A DNA stretch of 64,000 nucleotides from Rhizomucor pusillus (Eukaryota; Mucoromycota; Mucoromycetes; Mucorales; Lichtheimiaceae): positions 62,001 to 126,000 of the forward strand of contig FWWN02000357.1 of NCBI GenBank assembly GCA_900175165.2, given 5' to 3'. This document shows, piece by piece, positions 62,900 to 64,000 of this stretch; positions within the stretch are counted from its first letter, which is position 1, and each line of letters opens with the position of its first letter. The notes beneath the pieces were generated by a model. The model was not told the origin of the DNA. It was given only the letters and a program-made list of their open reading frames with translations, and searched no databases. Position numbers and translations under genes: made by a program.

Positions 62900-63266
62900 T
62901 TGAATTTCTTTAGTAGTACTATATTCTTTATCCCCATGTCATTCATAATCAGAGGAAACAAAAAAACAATTTTCGTTTGCCAATTGTGCCTGAATTTCTT
63001 TCAGCGCAACTGTTTGCAAGTCACTGATTTTATCTTGTTTACAACCTCTTTCTCTTCCGCTACATACATACTTTTAACCAGCTCATTGCCATGGTACGAC
63101 GCATACATTCGACTTTACTACAGCGCATGCTAATATGCAGAATACTTTCAGCTTCGGTCTTCCACCAAATTGTTAACACGCTCCTTCGCCGCACGACAGA
63201 GCCCACGGTATGACACGGTTTTCTAGCTCTTGCATTCTCGATTTACAACTAAAACATAATTGTAGC
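62900..63266. other. Intergenic and 5' leader of the L12 gene
   Basis: About 370 bp. A reading frame from ATG 63091 (VRRIHSTLLQRML) resembles a presequence and runs to a GTATGA donor at 63208, but splicing to the next exon shifts the frame, so I treat it as leader. A 5'-UTR intron is likely. Confidence 0.4.
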
Positions 63267-63818
63267 ATGGCAGTGCCTTGCTTTGCTCGTCGTACCTACG
63301 CCACCGAAGGCGAGAAGCCTCTTCCCACCCCGGGCGATTCCACCGCTGTAGATCCTAAAATCGCACAGATTGTTGATCAAATCGAAACTTTGACGCTGTT
63401 GCAGACCTCCGAGCTTGTTGCCCAATTGAAGGTAATAATAACTACAGTTAGAATCTCTAGAATGCTCGAAATATTTATTGCTGGTTTGTAGACCCGTTTG
63501 AACATCCAGGAAATTGCTATGCCTGTTGGTATGCCCGTGGGTGGCATGCCTGCAGGAGGTGCAGCTGCTGCTGCCCCGGCAGAGGAGGAGAAACCGGCAG
63601 AGAAGACTGAATTCAGTATCAAGATTGAAAAGGTGGATGCTGCTACAAAGGCTAAGGTTATTCGCGAAGTCAAGAACCTTGCTGGTTTGAGCTTGGTTGA
63701 TGCCAAAAAGTTTGTCGAGAGCGTGCCAAAGGTCTTGAAGGAAACCGTTCCCAAAGACGAAGCGGAGAAATTAAAGAAGGCACTCGAGTCTGTTGGTGCC
63801 ACCGTCACTCTCGAATAA
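63267..63818 (+). CDS. MRPL12: Mitochondrial ribosomal protein bL12m
   Basis: Two coding exons (63267-63431, 63492-63818) give 163 residues. The N-terminus MAVPCFARRTYATEG resembles a mitochondrial presequence with an RTYA-type cleavage region. The dimerisation part (PKIAQIVDQIETLTLLQTSE) leads to a Gly/Ala hinge (GMPAGGAAAAAPAEEE) and the classic L7/L12 C-terminal domain: EFSIKIEKVDAATKAKVIRE, VKNLAGLSLVDAKKFVES, VPKDEAEKLKKALESVGATV. It forms the ribosomal stalk that recruits translation GTPases. The start is uncertain: ATG 63210 in the same frame would add 19 residues. Confidence 0.93.
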
Positions 63819-64000
63819 GTCTATACAAAATCATAGAAGTTGTCTCTTCATCGTTTCTTTCCTGTACATGTCACACTATTGAAAAAGTCAAAAATCAAAA
63901 GAAAGAACAAACAAAAAAGTTTTGTACTTTGGGAATCATGTTTCCGGTTTATTTTAAGGTTCATTTGTTAACGGGGCGTGGATAAAAAAAGATTGGGAAG
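63819..64000. other. 3' region of the L12 gene to the window edge
   Basis: 182 bp, A-rich around 63883-63920 (CAAAAATCAAAAGAAAGAAC), no feature seen. Probably holds the polyadenylation region. Confidence 0.45.

Overview
This 64 kb window is nuclear DNA of a filamentous fungus. It is gene-dense, with about 28 protein-coding genes, most split by many introns of roughly 50-90 nt. The gene content points to an early-diverging lineage, most likely Mucoromycota (Mucorales-like). It has an Ert1/AcuK-type regulator, a Zds1 homologue, a Per1, fungal Zn2Cys6 regulators and a degenerate IS630/Tc1-like transposase of a kind I associate with Mucorales. It also keeps genes often described from animals, such as MMTAG2, ENY2/Sus1, importin-13 and Yippee. 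The species cannot be named from the sequence alone. For all but three of the multi-exon genes called here I traced the complete exon chain by hand and checked that the summed coding length is a multiple of three; Yippee, importin-13 and the L12 start were not fully resolved.

Layout. 1-430: broken Yippee-like gene cut by the window edge (-). 1.3-3.5 kb: universal stress protein (+) and RNF5-like membrane E3 ligase (-). 4.6-5.8 kb: Mid2/Wsc-like wall sensor (+). 6.1-11.3 kb: very large SEL1-repeat protein (-). 12.1-13.7 kb: STK16/Env7 kinase (-). 14.8-16.3 kb: unknown low-complexity protein (+). 16.6-18.8 kb: Zn2Cys6 transcription factor (-). 19-22 kb: a very compact block with a small membrane protein (+), VMA21 (-), RS-domain cyclophilin (+) and p24 cargo receptor (-). 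22.4-24.7 kb: uridine kinase-UPRT fusion (+). 24.8-26.5 kb: MATE transporter (-). 28-30 kb: MFS transporter (-). 31.7-33.4 kb: Ert1 (+). 34.6-37.5 kb: Zds1 (+) and Per1 (-). 37.6-41.3 kb: an accessory island with a MITE, an unrecognised protein with a PD-(D/E)XK-like core and a tandem duplication. 41.3-42.8 kb: BCKDH E1-beta (+). 42.9-44.6 kb: transposon remnant. 44.8-46.1 kb: MMTAG2 (+). 46.2-46.5 kb: small secreted cysteine-rich protein (-). 47.2-51.4 kb: importin-13 (-), divergent from NAA10 (+). 52.4-52.9 kb: Sus1/ENY2 (-). 54-56 kb: kelch membrane protein (+). 56-57 kb: Siw14 phosphatase (-). 57.3-59.5 kb: eRF3 (-). 60.3-62.9 kb: NOT3/5 (+). 63.3-63.8 kb: mitochondrial L12 (+).

The genes do not form an evident pathway cluster. 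Several act in gene expression (NOT3/5, eRF3, Sus1, importin-13, NAA10, cyclophilin, MMTAG2) or in the secretory and membrane system (RNF5, VMA21, p24, Per1, Siw14). Neighbours alternate in strand, giving tail-to-tail pairs with 11-45 nt between stop codons and head-to-head pairs sharing 92-180 bp promoters.

The least explained material is the 37.6-40.5 kb island, the secreted cysteine-rich protein at 46.2 kb and the 100-104 bp TA-flanked MITE family found twice. Three introns appear to use GC-AG splice sites. I saw no rRNA, tRNA or CRISPR feature.
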